Below are positions 16,903-25,072 of a stretch of 64,000 nt of DNA, in pieces; the stretch's first letter is position 1; every line of letters starts with the position of its first letter. Under the pieces are notes generated by a model, which saw nothing but the letters and a program-made list of their open reading frames with translations, did no database searches and was not told the DNA's origin. The translations under genes were made by a program, and so were the position numbers. Origin of the DNA: Bacteroides bouchesdurhonensis (GTDB taxonomy: Bacteria; Bacteroidota; Bacteroidia; Bacteroidales; Bacteroidaceae); the NCBI RefSeq assembly GCF_900155865.1, contig NZ_LT707006.1, forward strand, positions 3,326,577 through 3,390,576. Direction: 5' to 3'.

Positions 16903-17227
16903 AGATAACGATTTATAAATTTAGCCCCTCAGGTTTTTACGTTGATCCGTAAAGTAGCCTATTTTGTCCAAAATTCAGTTAAAAACAATAAGAAGTACAT
17001 TTAAAAACAGAGTATTAACTGAATAATTCTTGATTAGCATGAAGATAGAGTCGTAGCTTAAACAAAAGTAACAATAGTAAATATAAGACTATTTCCAAGA
17101 AACTTTAACCAAGATAAAAATATATATGTGAGAATAGAATACTCAAGTCCGGTTATGGATAGAACACTATAAATCTACAGCCAAACAATAAAATATTATG
17201 GGTTTATAAAATTATTATATTCATATA

Positions 17228-17259
17228 TTTGTTATTTCTTAATTGATTGATTAACTTTG
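17228..17259 (+). promoter_or_regulatory. Promoter for the 17356 gene pair
   Basis: TTTG 17228-17231 and TAACTTTG 17252-17259 with 20 bases between them fit the Bacteroides consensus. The leader is about 90 bases. The rest of 16957-17355 is AT-rich with no ORF or strong repeat. Confidence 0.65.
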
Positions 17260-17355
17260 ATGCAATAAATACAATTCTGCAATTGGATTATTAAAAAGAA
17301 GTAATCTAATTATTATTAAAATAAACACATCATTATATACTAAAAACAAAACAAC

Positions 17356-18357
17356 ATGAAAAAGTCAATATTTCTATTACTTTTCTTATTGATGGGATAC
17401 ACTATTTCAAACGCACAAGAAGTTTTAACCAATCATTCTATTATTGATATGTTAGAAATGGGGTTAGGAGAAGATGTAATAATAACTAAAATATCGACGT
17501 CAGAATGTGACTTTAAGACATCTATCAACGATCTTAAAGAATTAAAAGAAAAAGGAGTTACTAATAATATCATTGTCGCAATAATGAAACAAGCCCAACA
17601 AGATAAAGAAAATACAGAATCAAAAAAAACATTATTACCCGGTATATACCTTAACGATAAAGACGAATTAAAAAAAATATATCCTACTGCATTTTCCGGA
17701 ACAAAAACTAACACATTAGGATCTGCTTTTTCTTATGGGATTGCAAGTGCTAAGATTAAGTCTACTATGCAAGGTAATTCATCTAAAAATATTGTCAATA
17801 CAGCTGCACCTGAGTTTCTTTTCTTGTTTGACCAAAAGCAAAATAACGCTTCCTTATCTGAATGGTGGTTTTCAGTAGCCTCTTCTCCCAATCAATTCGT
17901 TTTGGTTAAATTAAAGAAAAAAGGGAAAAACAGAGAATTAGAAACCGGAAAAATCAATGTATATGCAGGGTCATCAATGGGAATAAATGAGGAATCTACT
18001 ATTAAATTTACGATAACAGAAATTAATGACTTTGAATTTAAAGTAACCCCCGAAAGTATACTAGAACCGGGAGAATATTGTTTCTTCTATCAAGGTACAA
18101 TACCACAAGGTGGATATACTAATCAATCAGTATTTGATTTTTCAATTCCTACCAACTGCAAATATCCTTCAAAGTTCAGATTAGGAGAAAAAGTTTGGGT
18201 ACAAATCGAAGGGAAAATAAAAGCATGTAATATTCTCGACATAAAACTGAAGGATGGCGAAGTACATTATCAAGGAGAGACTAGCACTCTTAAAAAAGTA
18301 GAATGGTTAGAAGTTGATTGCTCAAAATCAAAAGAAGAAATTAAAAGAAACCTCTAA
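17356..18357 (+). CDS. Secreted protein of unknown function
   Basis: 333 residues with a clear signal peptide (MKKSIFLLLFLLMGYTISNA, cleaved before QE). Residues 25-75 contain a small helical motif common in Bacteroidota secreted proteins, in which an IIDMLEMGLGEDVIITKI segment is followed by FKTSINDLKELKEKGVTNNIIVAIM, resembling SHOCT-like or short DUF helices that begin many otherwise unrelated proteins. Residues 90-280 are beta-rich, with FLFLFDQK and EPGEYCFFY segments, and residues 280-330 may form an SH3-like barrel (KFRLGEKVWVQIEGK). I do not recognise the family as a whole. It is followed 26 bases later by a small membrane protein whose C-terminal part also looks SH3-like. Confidence 0.75.
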   Translation: MKKSIFLLLFLLMGYTISNAQEVLTNHSIIDMLEMGLGEDVIITKISTSECDFKTSINDLKELKEKGVTNNIIVAIMKQAQQDKENTESKKTLLPGIYLNDKDELKKIYPTAFSGTKTNTLGSAFSYGIASAKIKSTMQGNSSKNIVNTAAPEFLFLFDQKQNNASLSEWWFSVASSPNQFVLVKLKKKGKNRELETGKINVYAGSSMGINEESTIKFTITEINDFEFKVTPESILEPGEYCFFYQGTIPQGGYTNQSVFDFSIPTNCKYPSKFRLGEKVWVQIEGKIKACNILDIKLKDGEVHYQGETSTLKKVEWLEVDCSKSKEEIKRNL

Positions 18358-18383
18358 ATAATAACTAATAATAGCCAAACACT

Positions 18384-18701
18384 ATGCAAACATTAATTAA
18401 CATTATTATCATAGTATTCGGAATCCTTCAAATCATTTTATTCTTTAAAATTTGGGGAATGACAAATGATATTAGAAAGATCAGAGAAAAATATTTTTTA
18501 TCTTCCGATTCTAAAAAGAGTATAGAATCTACTCAGCAGACTGAATTCAATATAGGCGAATTGGTTATAGAGATAAAAACTAATAAACAAATGCGAATTA
18601 ATGAAATCACTAAAGACGGAAAATACAGCTGTTATACAAATGGTGGTGTTTCGCATGAAGGCGATTTTACAGGGTCGGAAATTAAACGTTTTAACTCATA
18701 A
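18384..18701 (+). CDS. Small single-pass membrane protein, unknown
   Basis: 105 residues. Residues 3-27 form one membrane segment (LINIIIIVFGILQIILFFKI). A linker with KIREKYF follows, and residues 60-105 form a short beta domain (FNIGELVIEIKTNKQMRINE, then YSCYTNGGVSHEGDF) that resembles a small SH3-like barrel. It probably forms a bicistronic unit with the upstream secreted protein. Function unknown. Confidence 0.65.
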   Translation: MQTLINIIIIVFGILQIILFFKIWGMTNDIRKIREKYFLSSDSKKSIESTQQTEFNIGELVIEIKTNKQMRINEITKDGKYSCYTNGGVSHEGDFTGSEIKRFNS

Positions 18702-18851
18702 AATAATAGTGCCAATAGTTCTTTCACAAGATAGAGTTTAATAAACAGTCTTGTGGAGAAATGATAGTTTCGCGATTTATAAAATAGGTACTTCTTCACT
18801 TTTTAGAACTAACAAGTTATCAACCAGTTATGCAGCAGTGACAATAGACAT

Positions 18852-18893
18852 TGACAATAGAGTGATAATAAAATTTAATAGATTCTATTGTCA
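18852..18893 (+). repeat. Hairpin downstream of the small membrane protein, inside a gene-free stretch
   Basis: TGACAATAGA occurs at 18839-18848 and 18852-18861, and its inverted copy TCTATTGTCA is at 18884-18893, giving a 10-bp stem. No strong T-run follows, so terminator function is uncertain. The surrounding 18702-19048 is AT-rich with no gene that I can support and ends at the left tip of the next IS. Confidence 0.45.
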
Positions 18894-19048
18894 CTCTTAA
18901 ATAAAAAGTATCTATTAATATATTCCAGTTTAACAGTATATTGATCCCAACAATCCTACATATAACTCTCATTAATGCAGTATATAATAGAGTAGAAACA
19001 GACTATATTAATATATAGAGAATGCTTAACTAGCTTTTTTTGTCAATA

Positions 19049-20325
19049 CAGGGCAGACGCATTAAATAATTTACTATTTTTCAAGTGTTTTAATTTCTAT
19101 TATTATATTGATTATTAATTGCTTATATATCGTTTTCATCGTTTATTTTTCGTATCTTTATCAATTAATATAAAACATTATTTGACATGAAAATAGGGAT
19201 AATTGACATTTGTAAACAAATCGATGATCCCCGTATTGACCGAAATAAAGAACACTCATTAGAGGTAATCGTTTATATAGCTTTATGCGCTGTTATTTGT
19301 GGCAGTGAAGGCTGGAATGAAATAGAGCGTTTCAGTATCTGCAAGTTTGATTTCTTCAAACGTCGTTTTCCCGATTTAGTTAAGATTCCCAGCTATGATA
19401 CTTTTAATCGCTTTTTTAGCTTGCTAAAACCCGGCTATTTTGAATTACTCTTCCGCAACTGGGTATCTGAGCTTTGTGGCAAGTACACAGGTATTGTTGC
19501 CACAGATGGTAAAATGATTCGTGGAGCAAGTAAGTGCAGCAAGGACAACCCTTTGGGCAAAAATGGATTTAAACTCCATATGGTGAGTGCTTGGGCTGTC
19601 TCCAATGGTATCAGCCTAGGACAAGTAAAAGTGGATGATAAAAGCAATGAGATTACTGCCATTCCTGCCCTGATAAAATCTCTTGATTGGGAAGATTGTA
19701 TAGTAACCATTGATGCTATTGCCTGCCAAACCGATATTGCTGAAGTTATAATAGAAAATAATGCTGACTACATTTTAGCATTAAAAGCCAACCAAAAGAA
19801 GAGGTTGGCAGATGTGCAAAGATGGCCCCTATCCATACCCACGCTATGCAAGATATATCACCGAGGAGGTCTCCCATGGAAGAATTGAGACTCGTGAATG
19901 CATGGTTTTTAGCCCTGGGAAAATAATGGAAGCGATGTTAAAAGATACATTTATGGGAGTCAGGTCTGTTGTAAGAATAGCCACAGAAAGACTGGAAATA
20001 GCTACTAAGAAACTTTCCCGTGAAAAAAGATACTACATTACCTCACTGGGGTTGGAGCCTAAAAAAATGTCAGAGGCAATAAGGTCACACTGGAATATTG
20101 AAAACAATTTACATTGGCAATTAGATGTATCGTTTAGAGAGGATGCGGGAAGAAAGGCAGGCAATGCGGTCCAAAATTTCTCTCTTATAAACAAGATGGC
20201 TCTATATATTATCAAAAAAGAAAAAGCAAAAGGGAGTATTGCTTCGAAAAGAAAAAATGCAGGCTGGGATAATGAGTATTTGTATAAGATATTGAATGAG
20301 ATAGATATATAATGCGTTTACCTTG
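19049..20325 (+). mobile_element. Decayed ISAs1-family insertion sequence
   Basis: The ends are imperfect inverted repeats: CAGGGCAGACGCATTAAATA at 19049-19068, and the complement of CAAGGTAAACGCATTATATA at 20306-20325, with 4 mismatches in 20. They start with the CAGGG/CAAGG-type tip and ACGCATTA core of ISAs1 elements. The single transposase gene inside is frameshifted. No target duplication is visible between the left flank (TTTGTCAATA) and the right flank (CAGTGGAAAA), which suggests an old or rearranged copy. Confidence 0.8.
19187..20312 (+). pseudogene. ISAs1-family transposase, frameshifted
   Basis: Two overlapping frames make one ISAs1 transposase. The first (19187-19888) covers the N-terminal DDE_Tnp_1-associated region (IDICKQIDDPRIDRNKEHSL) and the first Asp region (VATDGKMIRGA), the second Asp (VTIDAIACQTDIA, where DAMGCQ is usual) and ILALKANQK. 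It then runs out of frame after about 19810. The second frame, from about 19812, continues with RYITEEVSHGRIETRE (catalytic Glu) and ends with SHWNIENNLHWQLDVSF and a long C-terminal helix. The break sits in the poorly conserved stretch between these motifs, so the enzyme is almost certainly inactive. Confidence 0.85.
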
Positions 20326-20597
20326 CAGTGGAAAAAGATATTAATAGAATGTACAAAACAAGTTAATGAACACAGTATTATCTATTAAAGTCTGTAGATT
20401 ATTCTGCACCAGTAGCCAGACTTCTACTTCCACAATGTGACAATAAAAAGGTGTGTTTTAATTAGAATCAATTAATCTCTTACATAACCTCATATTTCCA
20501 CATACTCATGGTTCTACATTGCATGGCAAATGATTTGCTTTTAATCACATCATCCCACTCTTATACCCTCTACTTTCATTTTTTCTCTTTATTTAAG

Positions 20598-20628
20598 TTT
20601 GTATATCAGTATATCTTATTTATCTTTG
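20598..20628 (+). promoter_or_regulatory. Promoter for the small ORF - nuclease operon
   Basis: TTTG 20598-20601, 19 bases, then TATCTTTG 20621-20628: an exact Bacteroides -33/-7 pair. It gives a leader of about 95 bases before ATG 20731. The remaining gap from 20326 shows no ORF. Confidence 0.7.
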
Positions 20629-20730
20629 CACATCTCTTTAACAGAAGCAACAAGGCACAACAGCACAAGGAGACTACTAGTTAAGAGAATAATTTACAAC
20701 AATATTAATAGAATAATAAAATCGAAAGTT

Positions 20731-20829
20731 ATGTTTGCTCGTATCATTGCAATGGTTATAGCGGGAGTTATTATAGTTTATCTAGTTCGCTTTATAGATA
20801 ATTTTCTCTCACGACGACGTTTTAAATAA
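20731..20829 (+). CDS. 32-residue single-pass membrane peptide
   Basis: The ATG at 20731 begins MFARIIAMVIAGVIIVYLV followed by a basic tail ending SRRRFK. A longer in-frame reading from 20599 would start inside the promoter and is rejected. The stop is 3 bases before the nuclease ATG, so the peptide is the first cistron of that operon. One hydrophobic helix with a positive C-terminal tail suggests a small inner-membrane protein. Function unknown. Confidence 0.6.
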   Translation: MFARIIAMVIAGVIIVYLVRFIDNFLSRRRFK

Positions 20830-20832
20830 CTA

Positions 20833-21708
20833 ATGAAACGAACCAAAAGAAAAAATACATCTCGTAAGAATTCACATCCCAATTCCCGATTAGGATGCAT
20901 ACTCACAATCATAGTTCTTATTCCTGTTATTTATGGAATTTATTTATATTGCCAACAGTTTGATGTTGCCCAACAAGAAAGCAAACAACAAACTGCTGTC
21001 ACTTCTCCTCAAATTCCCGTCAATAAAGAATTAGAAATACCAATTTCATTAGTCCCCCGACAAGAACAAATCATCCATCATACCGGATACACCGTTTCCT
21101 ACAATAAAGATTTAAAACAACCAAATTGGGTTTCTTACGAACTAACATGTCAGGAAACACAAGGAAAAGAAAAAAGATATGACCAATTTATTGCTGATCC
21201 TTCAGTAAAAGGTTCAATTGCGACTAATGCCGACTACACTCGATCTGGCTTCGACAAGGGGCATATGGCACCCGCTGCTGATATGAAATGGAGTCCCATA
21301 GTGATGAAAGAGTCTTTTTATTTTAGTAATATGTGCCCACAACATCCTCAATTAAACAGAAGGAGATGGAAAGATTTGGAAGAAAAAATACGAGACTGGG
21401 CTATAGCAGACAGTGCAATTATCATTATATGTGGTCCTATTGTAGAGAAAAATGCAAAAACAATTGGAAGAAACAAGATAGCAATACCCAAGCAATTTTT
21501 TAAAGTTATTCTTTCTCCATTTGCAAAGCCTATGCGTGCGATTGGTTTTATATTCAACAATGCACAAGCAACGGATCCCCTTTCTACATATGCTGTAACT
21601 GTAGACAGCATTGAAAAGCTTACTAACATGGATTTTTTTGCACCCTTGCCCGATGAAATAGAGAATAAAATAGAGGCATATGCTAATTATCACCAATGGT
21701 CGAGGTAA
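20833..21708 (+). CDS. Membrane-anchored DNA/RNA non-specific endonuclease (NUC1 / beta-beta-alpha-Me family)
   Basis: 291 residues. A basic N-terminus is followed by one membrane anchor at about 22-42 (CILTIIVLIPVIYGIYLYC), which places the catalytic domain in the periplasm. Residues 75-285 are the NUC domain. Its signature is SGFDKGHMAPAADM, the DRGH motif with Lys instead of Arg, in which His is the general base. It is followed by the metal-ligand Asn region (MCPQHPQLNRRRWKDLE). The enzyme should cut single- and double-stranded nucleic acids, probably for nutrient scavenging or defence against incoming DNA. No immunity partner like NuiA is adjacent. Confidence 0.88.
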   Translation: MKRTKRKNTSRKNSHPNSRLGCILTIIVLIPVIYGIYLYCQQFDVAQQESKQQTAVTSPQIPVNKELEIPISLVPRQEQIIHHTGYTVSYNKDLKQPNWVSYELTCQETQGKEKRYDQFIADPSVKGSIATNADYTRSGFDKGHMAPAADMKWSPIVMKESFYFSNMCPQHPQLNRRRWKDLEEKIRDWAIADSAIIIICGPIVEKNAKTIGRNKIAIPKQFFKVILSPFAKPMRAIGFIFNNAQATDPLSTYAVTVDSIEKLTNMDFFAPLPDEIENKIEAYANYHQWSR

Positions 21709-21725
21709 TCTATTTAAATTCTTCC

Positions 21726-21733
21726 TATCTTTG
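21726..21733 (+). promoter_or_regulatory. -7 element for mltG
   Basis: TATCTTTG lies 26 bases before the GTG start at 21760. No TTTG is obvious at -33, so the site is supported by one element only. Confidence 0.4.
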
Positions 21734-21759
21734 CCACATTAAAAATAATATTTTACAAG

Positions 21760-22797
21760 GTGAAGAAAAAAAAGAAAATTATTCTGTTTACGGTACTGCT
21801 AGGATTCATCTTTCTTTGCACAATTACCGGAGGGACAATCTATTATTATTTATTTGCCCCACAGTTTCATCCATCTAAAGCAGCTTACATATATATAGAC
21901 CGTGATGATACCACCGACTCAATATATACAAAGATAAATCATGTAGGTCATGTCAATAATCTTAAAGGATTCAAATGGATGGTGAAATACAAAAAACTCA
22001 ATCAAAACATCCATACCGGACATTACGTTATCCGTCCGAATGATAATGTTTACCATGTCTTTAGTCGCATTTTAAGAGGTTATCAGGAGCCCATAAATCT
22101 CACTATCGGCAGTGTTCGTACAATAGACCGACTTGCCCGAAGCGTAGGTAAACAATTAATGGTCGATTCGGCTGAGATAGCCAAACTGTTGTTTGATTCC
22201 ACTTTTCAACAAAAGATGGGCTACAATGCTGAAACAATCCCATGCCTTTTTATACCAGAAACTTATCAGGTATATTGGGATATGAGTGTTGATGAATTCT
22301 TCCAACGCATGCAAAAAGAACATGAGCGTTTCTGGAACAAAGACCGGCTATCTCAAGCCACAGCTATTGGAATGACACCATCAGAAATCTGCACACTAGC
22401 ATCCATCGTAGAAGAAGAGACCAACAACAATGAAGAAAAGCCAGTGGTAGCCGGCTTATATATCAATCGTCTACAAGCTGATATGCCTCTGCAAGCTGAT
22501 CCTACGATTAAATTTGCTTTGCAGAATTTTGGCCTGCGACGTATTACCAATGAAAATCTGAAAGTAGATTCACCATATAACACATATTTATATACCGGAC
22601 TTCCCCCTGGTCCCATCCGCATTCCCTCAAAAAAAGGAATAGACAGTGTATTAAACTACACAAAACACAACTACATATACATGTGTGCAAAAGAGGATTT
22701 TTCAGGTACTCACAATTTTGCTTCTAATTATGCTGATCATATGGCAAATGCTAGAAAATATTGGAAAGCACTGAATGAAAGAAAGATTTTCAAGTAA
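21760..22797 (+). CDS. mltG: Endolytic murein transglycosylase MltG (YceG-like)
   Basis: 345 residues from a GTG start at 21760, which begins the natural N-terminus (basic residues then a membrane segment IILFTVLLGFIFLCTITGG). The periplasmic part holds the LysM-like region and the YceG domain: a FIPETYQVYWD segment, then LASIVEEETNNNEEKPVVAG with the catalytic Glu, and LQADPTIKFAL. MltG cuts nascent glycan strands and sets their length during cell-wall growth. It is not clearly co-regulated with the nuclease gene, being preceded by its own -7 site. Confidence 0.93.
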   Translation: MKKKKKIILFTVLLGFIFLCTITGGTIYYYLFAPQFHPSKAAYIYIDRDDTTDSIYTKINHVGHVNNLKGFKWMVKYKKLNQNIHTGHYVIRPNDNVYHVFSRILRGYQEPINLTIGSVRTIDRLARSVGKQLMVDSAEIAKLLFDSTFQQKMGYNAETIPCLFIPETYQVYWDMSVDEFFQRMQKEHERFWNKDRLSQATAIGMTPSEICTLASIVEEETNNNEEKPVVAGLYINRLQADMPLQADPTIKFALQNFGLRRITNENLKVDSPYNTYLYTGLPPGPIRIPSKKGIDSVLNYTKHNYIYMCAKEDFSGTHNFASNYADHMANARKYWKALNERKIFK

Positions 22798-22798
22798 A

Positions 22799-22832
22799 TT
22801 TGTGATAAAACGAAATGAAAAGGCTATCTTTG
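22799..22832 (+). promoter_or_regulatory. Promoter of the iorA-iorB-paaK operon
   Basis: TTTG 22799-22802 and TATCTTTG 22825-22832, with 22 bases between them, slightly longer than usual. The leader before ATG 22881 is about 40 bases. Confidence 0.5.
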
Positions 22833-22880
22833 CCCAATAGAATAACAAACTGTGATCAACACTAATAAAAGAAATTATAT

Positions 22881-24473
22881 ATGAGCAAACAACTCTTACT
22901 TGGCGATGAAGCCATTGCACAAGCAGCATTGGATGCCGGACTCTCAGGTGTATATGCCTATCCGGGGACTCCTTCAACTGAAATTACTGAGTATATTCAA
23001 ATGGCTCCTATTACAAGCGAGCAGAACATACACAACCGCTGGTGTGCCAATGAAAAAACAGCGATGGAAGCTGCATTAGGTATGTCTTTCGTTGGAAAAC
23101 GGGCATTAGTTTGTATGAAACATGTAGGAATGAATGTAGCAGCCGATTGTTTCGTAAATTCAGCAATAACAGGAGTGAAAGGCGGATTGATCGTTGTAGC
23201 AGCCGATGATCCTAGTATGCACTCTTCCCAAAACGAACAAGATAGCCGTTTTTACGGAGATTTTTCACTTATACCGATGTATGAACCTAGCAACCAACAG
23301 GAAGCATACGACATGGTGTATAATGGTTTTGAATTCTCTGAGAAATTAGGCGAACCGGTTTTAATGCGAATGGTAACTCGTCTTGCCCACTCTCGTTCCG
23401 GAGTAAAACGCGAAGATCAGAAACCTCAAAACAGCATTGCTTTCAGCGATGATCCACGCCAATTTATCTTATTGCCGGGAATAGCACGCAAACGCTATAA
23501 GGTTTTACTAGCACGCCAAGATGAATTTATCAAAGCATCGGAAGAATCGCCGTACAACAAGTATATCGACGGACCGAACAAGAAGATGGGAATTATTGCT
23601 TGTGGAATCGGTTATAATTATTTAATGGAGAACTATCCCGAAGGATGCGAATATCCAGTGTTAAAAATCGGACAATATCCTTTGCCCAAAAAGCAACTTC
23701 TCCAATTAGTTGAATCCTGCGATGAGATTCTAGTATTGGAAGACGGCCAACCATTTGTTGAGAAACAATTAAAAGGTTATTTAGGCATTGGCATTAAAGT
23801 CAAAGGCCGTTTGGACGGTACTCTTTCGCAAGATGGAGAATTAAATCCTGATTCTGTAGCACGAGCCGTCGGAAAAGAAAATAAATCAGAATTTGGCATA
23901 CCTTCAGTAGTCGAAATGCGTCCTCCTGCACTTTGTGAAGGATGTGGTCACCGCGATATGTATATTACACTAACTGAAGTTCTAAAAAAAGAATATCCTT
24001 CTCACAAAGTATTCAGTGATATTGGATGCTATACGTTGGGAGCCAACGCTCCTTTCAATGCTATTAATTCATGCGTAGACATGGGGGCTTCTATTACTAT
24101 GGCAAAAGGTGCTGCTGACGGAGGTCTTCATCCATCTGTAGCCGTAATAGGTGACTCTACGTTCACTCATTCAGGAATGACCGGATTACTGGACTGCGTT
24201 AATGAGAACGCAAATGTCACTATTGTTATTTCTGATAATGAGACTACTGCAATGACTGGTGGTCAAGACTCTGCCGGTACAGGACGTATCGAAGCTATAT
24301 GTACAGGTTTAGGAGTGGATCCTGCCCATATCCGCGTAGTTGTTCCATTAAAGAAAAACTACGAAGAGATGAAACAAATTATACGTGAAGAAATTGAATA
24401 TCGCGGAGTATCCGTCATTATCCCACGAAGAGAATGTATCCAAACATTAGCACGCAAAAAAAGAAGTAAATAA
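22881..24473 (+). CDS. iorA: Indolepyruvate:ferredoxin oxidoreductase, alpha subunit (short form)
   Basis: 530 residues. The N-terminal pyrimidine-binding part (LLGDEAIAQAALDAGLSGVY, YPGTPSTEI, an NEKTAMEAALGMSF segment) is followed by a linker domain and the TPP-binding part: CEGCGHRDMY, DIGCYTLGANAPF and GDSTFTHSGMTGLLD. The enzyme oxidatively decarboxylates aromatic 2-oxo acids to aryl-acetyl-CoA with reduction of ferredoxin, or runs in reverse to make aromatic amino acids. The C-terminus ends soon after the TPP domain, so the two [4Fe-4S] clusters found at the end of archaeal IorA (about 600 or more residues) are missing. Electrons would need another carrier. First gene of the operon. Confidence 0.93.
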   Translation: MSKQLLLGDEAIAQAALDAGLSGVYAYPGTPSTEITEYIQMAPITSEQNIHNRWCANEKTAMEAALGMSFVGKRALVCMKHVGMNVAADCFVNSAITGVKGGLIVVAADDPSMHSSQNEQDSRFYGDFSLIPMYEPSNQQEAYDMVYNGFEFSEKLGEPVLMRMVTRLAHSRSGVKREDQKPQNSIAFSDDPRQFILLPGIARKRYKVLLARQDEFIKASEESPYNKYIDGPNKKMGIIACGIGYNYLMENYPEGCEYPVLKIGQYPLPKKQLLQLVESCDEILVLEDGQPFVEKQLKGYLGIGIKVKGRLDGTLSQDGELNPDSVARAVGKENKSEFGIPSVVEMRPPALCEGCGHRDMYITLTEVLKKEYPSHKVFSDIGCYTLGANAPFNAINSCVDMGASITMAKGAADGGLHPSVAVIGDSTFTHSGMTGLLDCVNENANVTIVISDNETTAMTGGQDSAGTGRIEAICTGLGVDPAHIRVVVPLKKNYEEMKQIIREEIEYRGVSVIIPRRECIQTLARKKRSK

Positions 24474-24476
24474 GCC

Positions 24477-25061
24477 ATGAAAAAAGATATTATATTATCG
24501 GGAGTAGGTGGACAAGGTATCTTGTCTATCGCTACAGTTATCGGAAAAGCAGCCTTAAAAGAAGGACTTTACATGAAACAGGCAGAAGTACATGGAATGA
24601 GCCAACGTGGTGGAGATGTTCAATCTAACCTTCGTATCAGTGATCAACCTATTGCTTCAGATTTAATTCCTTCTGGAAAATGTGATCTCATCATTTCATT
24701 GGAACCAATGGAAGGCTTACGTTATCTCCCCTACCTCCATTCAGAAGGATGGTTAGTTACTAACGAAACTCCGTTTGTTAATATCCCCAATTATCCGGAA
24801 GAAGATAAAGTGATGGCAGAAATCAATAAATTGCCAAAGAAGATTGTATTGAATGTAGACAAGGTTGCCAAAGAAGTAGGTTCTATCCGGGTTGCTAATA
24901 TGGTCTTACTGGGAGCAACCATTCCTTTCCTTGGTATCGCTTATGAGAAAATACAGGATAGTATCCGTGAGATCTTCATGCGAAAAGGAGAGGCTATTGT
25001 TGAAATGAATTTAAAAGCATTAGCTGCCGGCAAAGAAATTGCAGAAAAACTAATGCAATAA
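24477..25061 (+). CDS. iorB: Indolepyruvate oxidoreductase, beta subunit
   Basis: 194 residues, the gamma/beta domain of 2-oxo-acid ferredoxin oxidoreductases, with the typical opening LSGVGGQGILSIATVIGKAA, then HGMSQRGGDVQSNLRI and an ANMVLLGATIPFLGI segment. It forms the IorAB heterodimer. It starts 3 bases after the iorA stop and is followed 11 bases later by paaK, so all three are made together. Confidence 0.93.
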   Translation: MKKDIILSGVGGQGILSIATVIGKAALKEGLYMKQAEVHGMSQRGGDVQSNLRISDQPIASDLIPSGKCDLIISLEPMEGLRYLPYLHSEGWLVTNETPFVNIPNYPEEDKVMAEINKLPKKIVLNVDKVAKEVGSIRVANMVLLGATIPFLGIAYEKIQDSIREIFMRKGEAIVEMNLKALAAGKEIAEKLMQ

Positions 25062-25072
25062 CTATCATTGTT

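Larger units (their letters stand above)
15529..16948 (-). mobile_element. Complete insertion sequence, ISL3-like (ISAon1 group), 1420 bp
   Basis: Terminal inverted repeats of 23 bp differ at one position: GGGTCAACGTAAAAACCTGA at the left end (15529) and the complement of GGATCAACGTAAAAACCTGA at the right end (16948), both followed by GGG. They are flanked by a perfect 8-bp target duplication, GTAAAGTA, at 15521-15528 and 16949-16956. An 8-bp duplication and a two-frame transposase fit the ISL3 family. The element lies 200 bases downstream of the tRNA-Thr gene and interrupts no recognisable gene. The clean duplication suggests fairly recent insertion. Confidence 0.93.

Noticed and set aside
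20599..20829. 76-residue version of the small membrane protein
   Set aside because: Its start lies within the -33/-7 promoter; ATG 20731 gives a compact membrane peptide.
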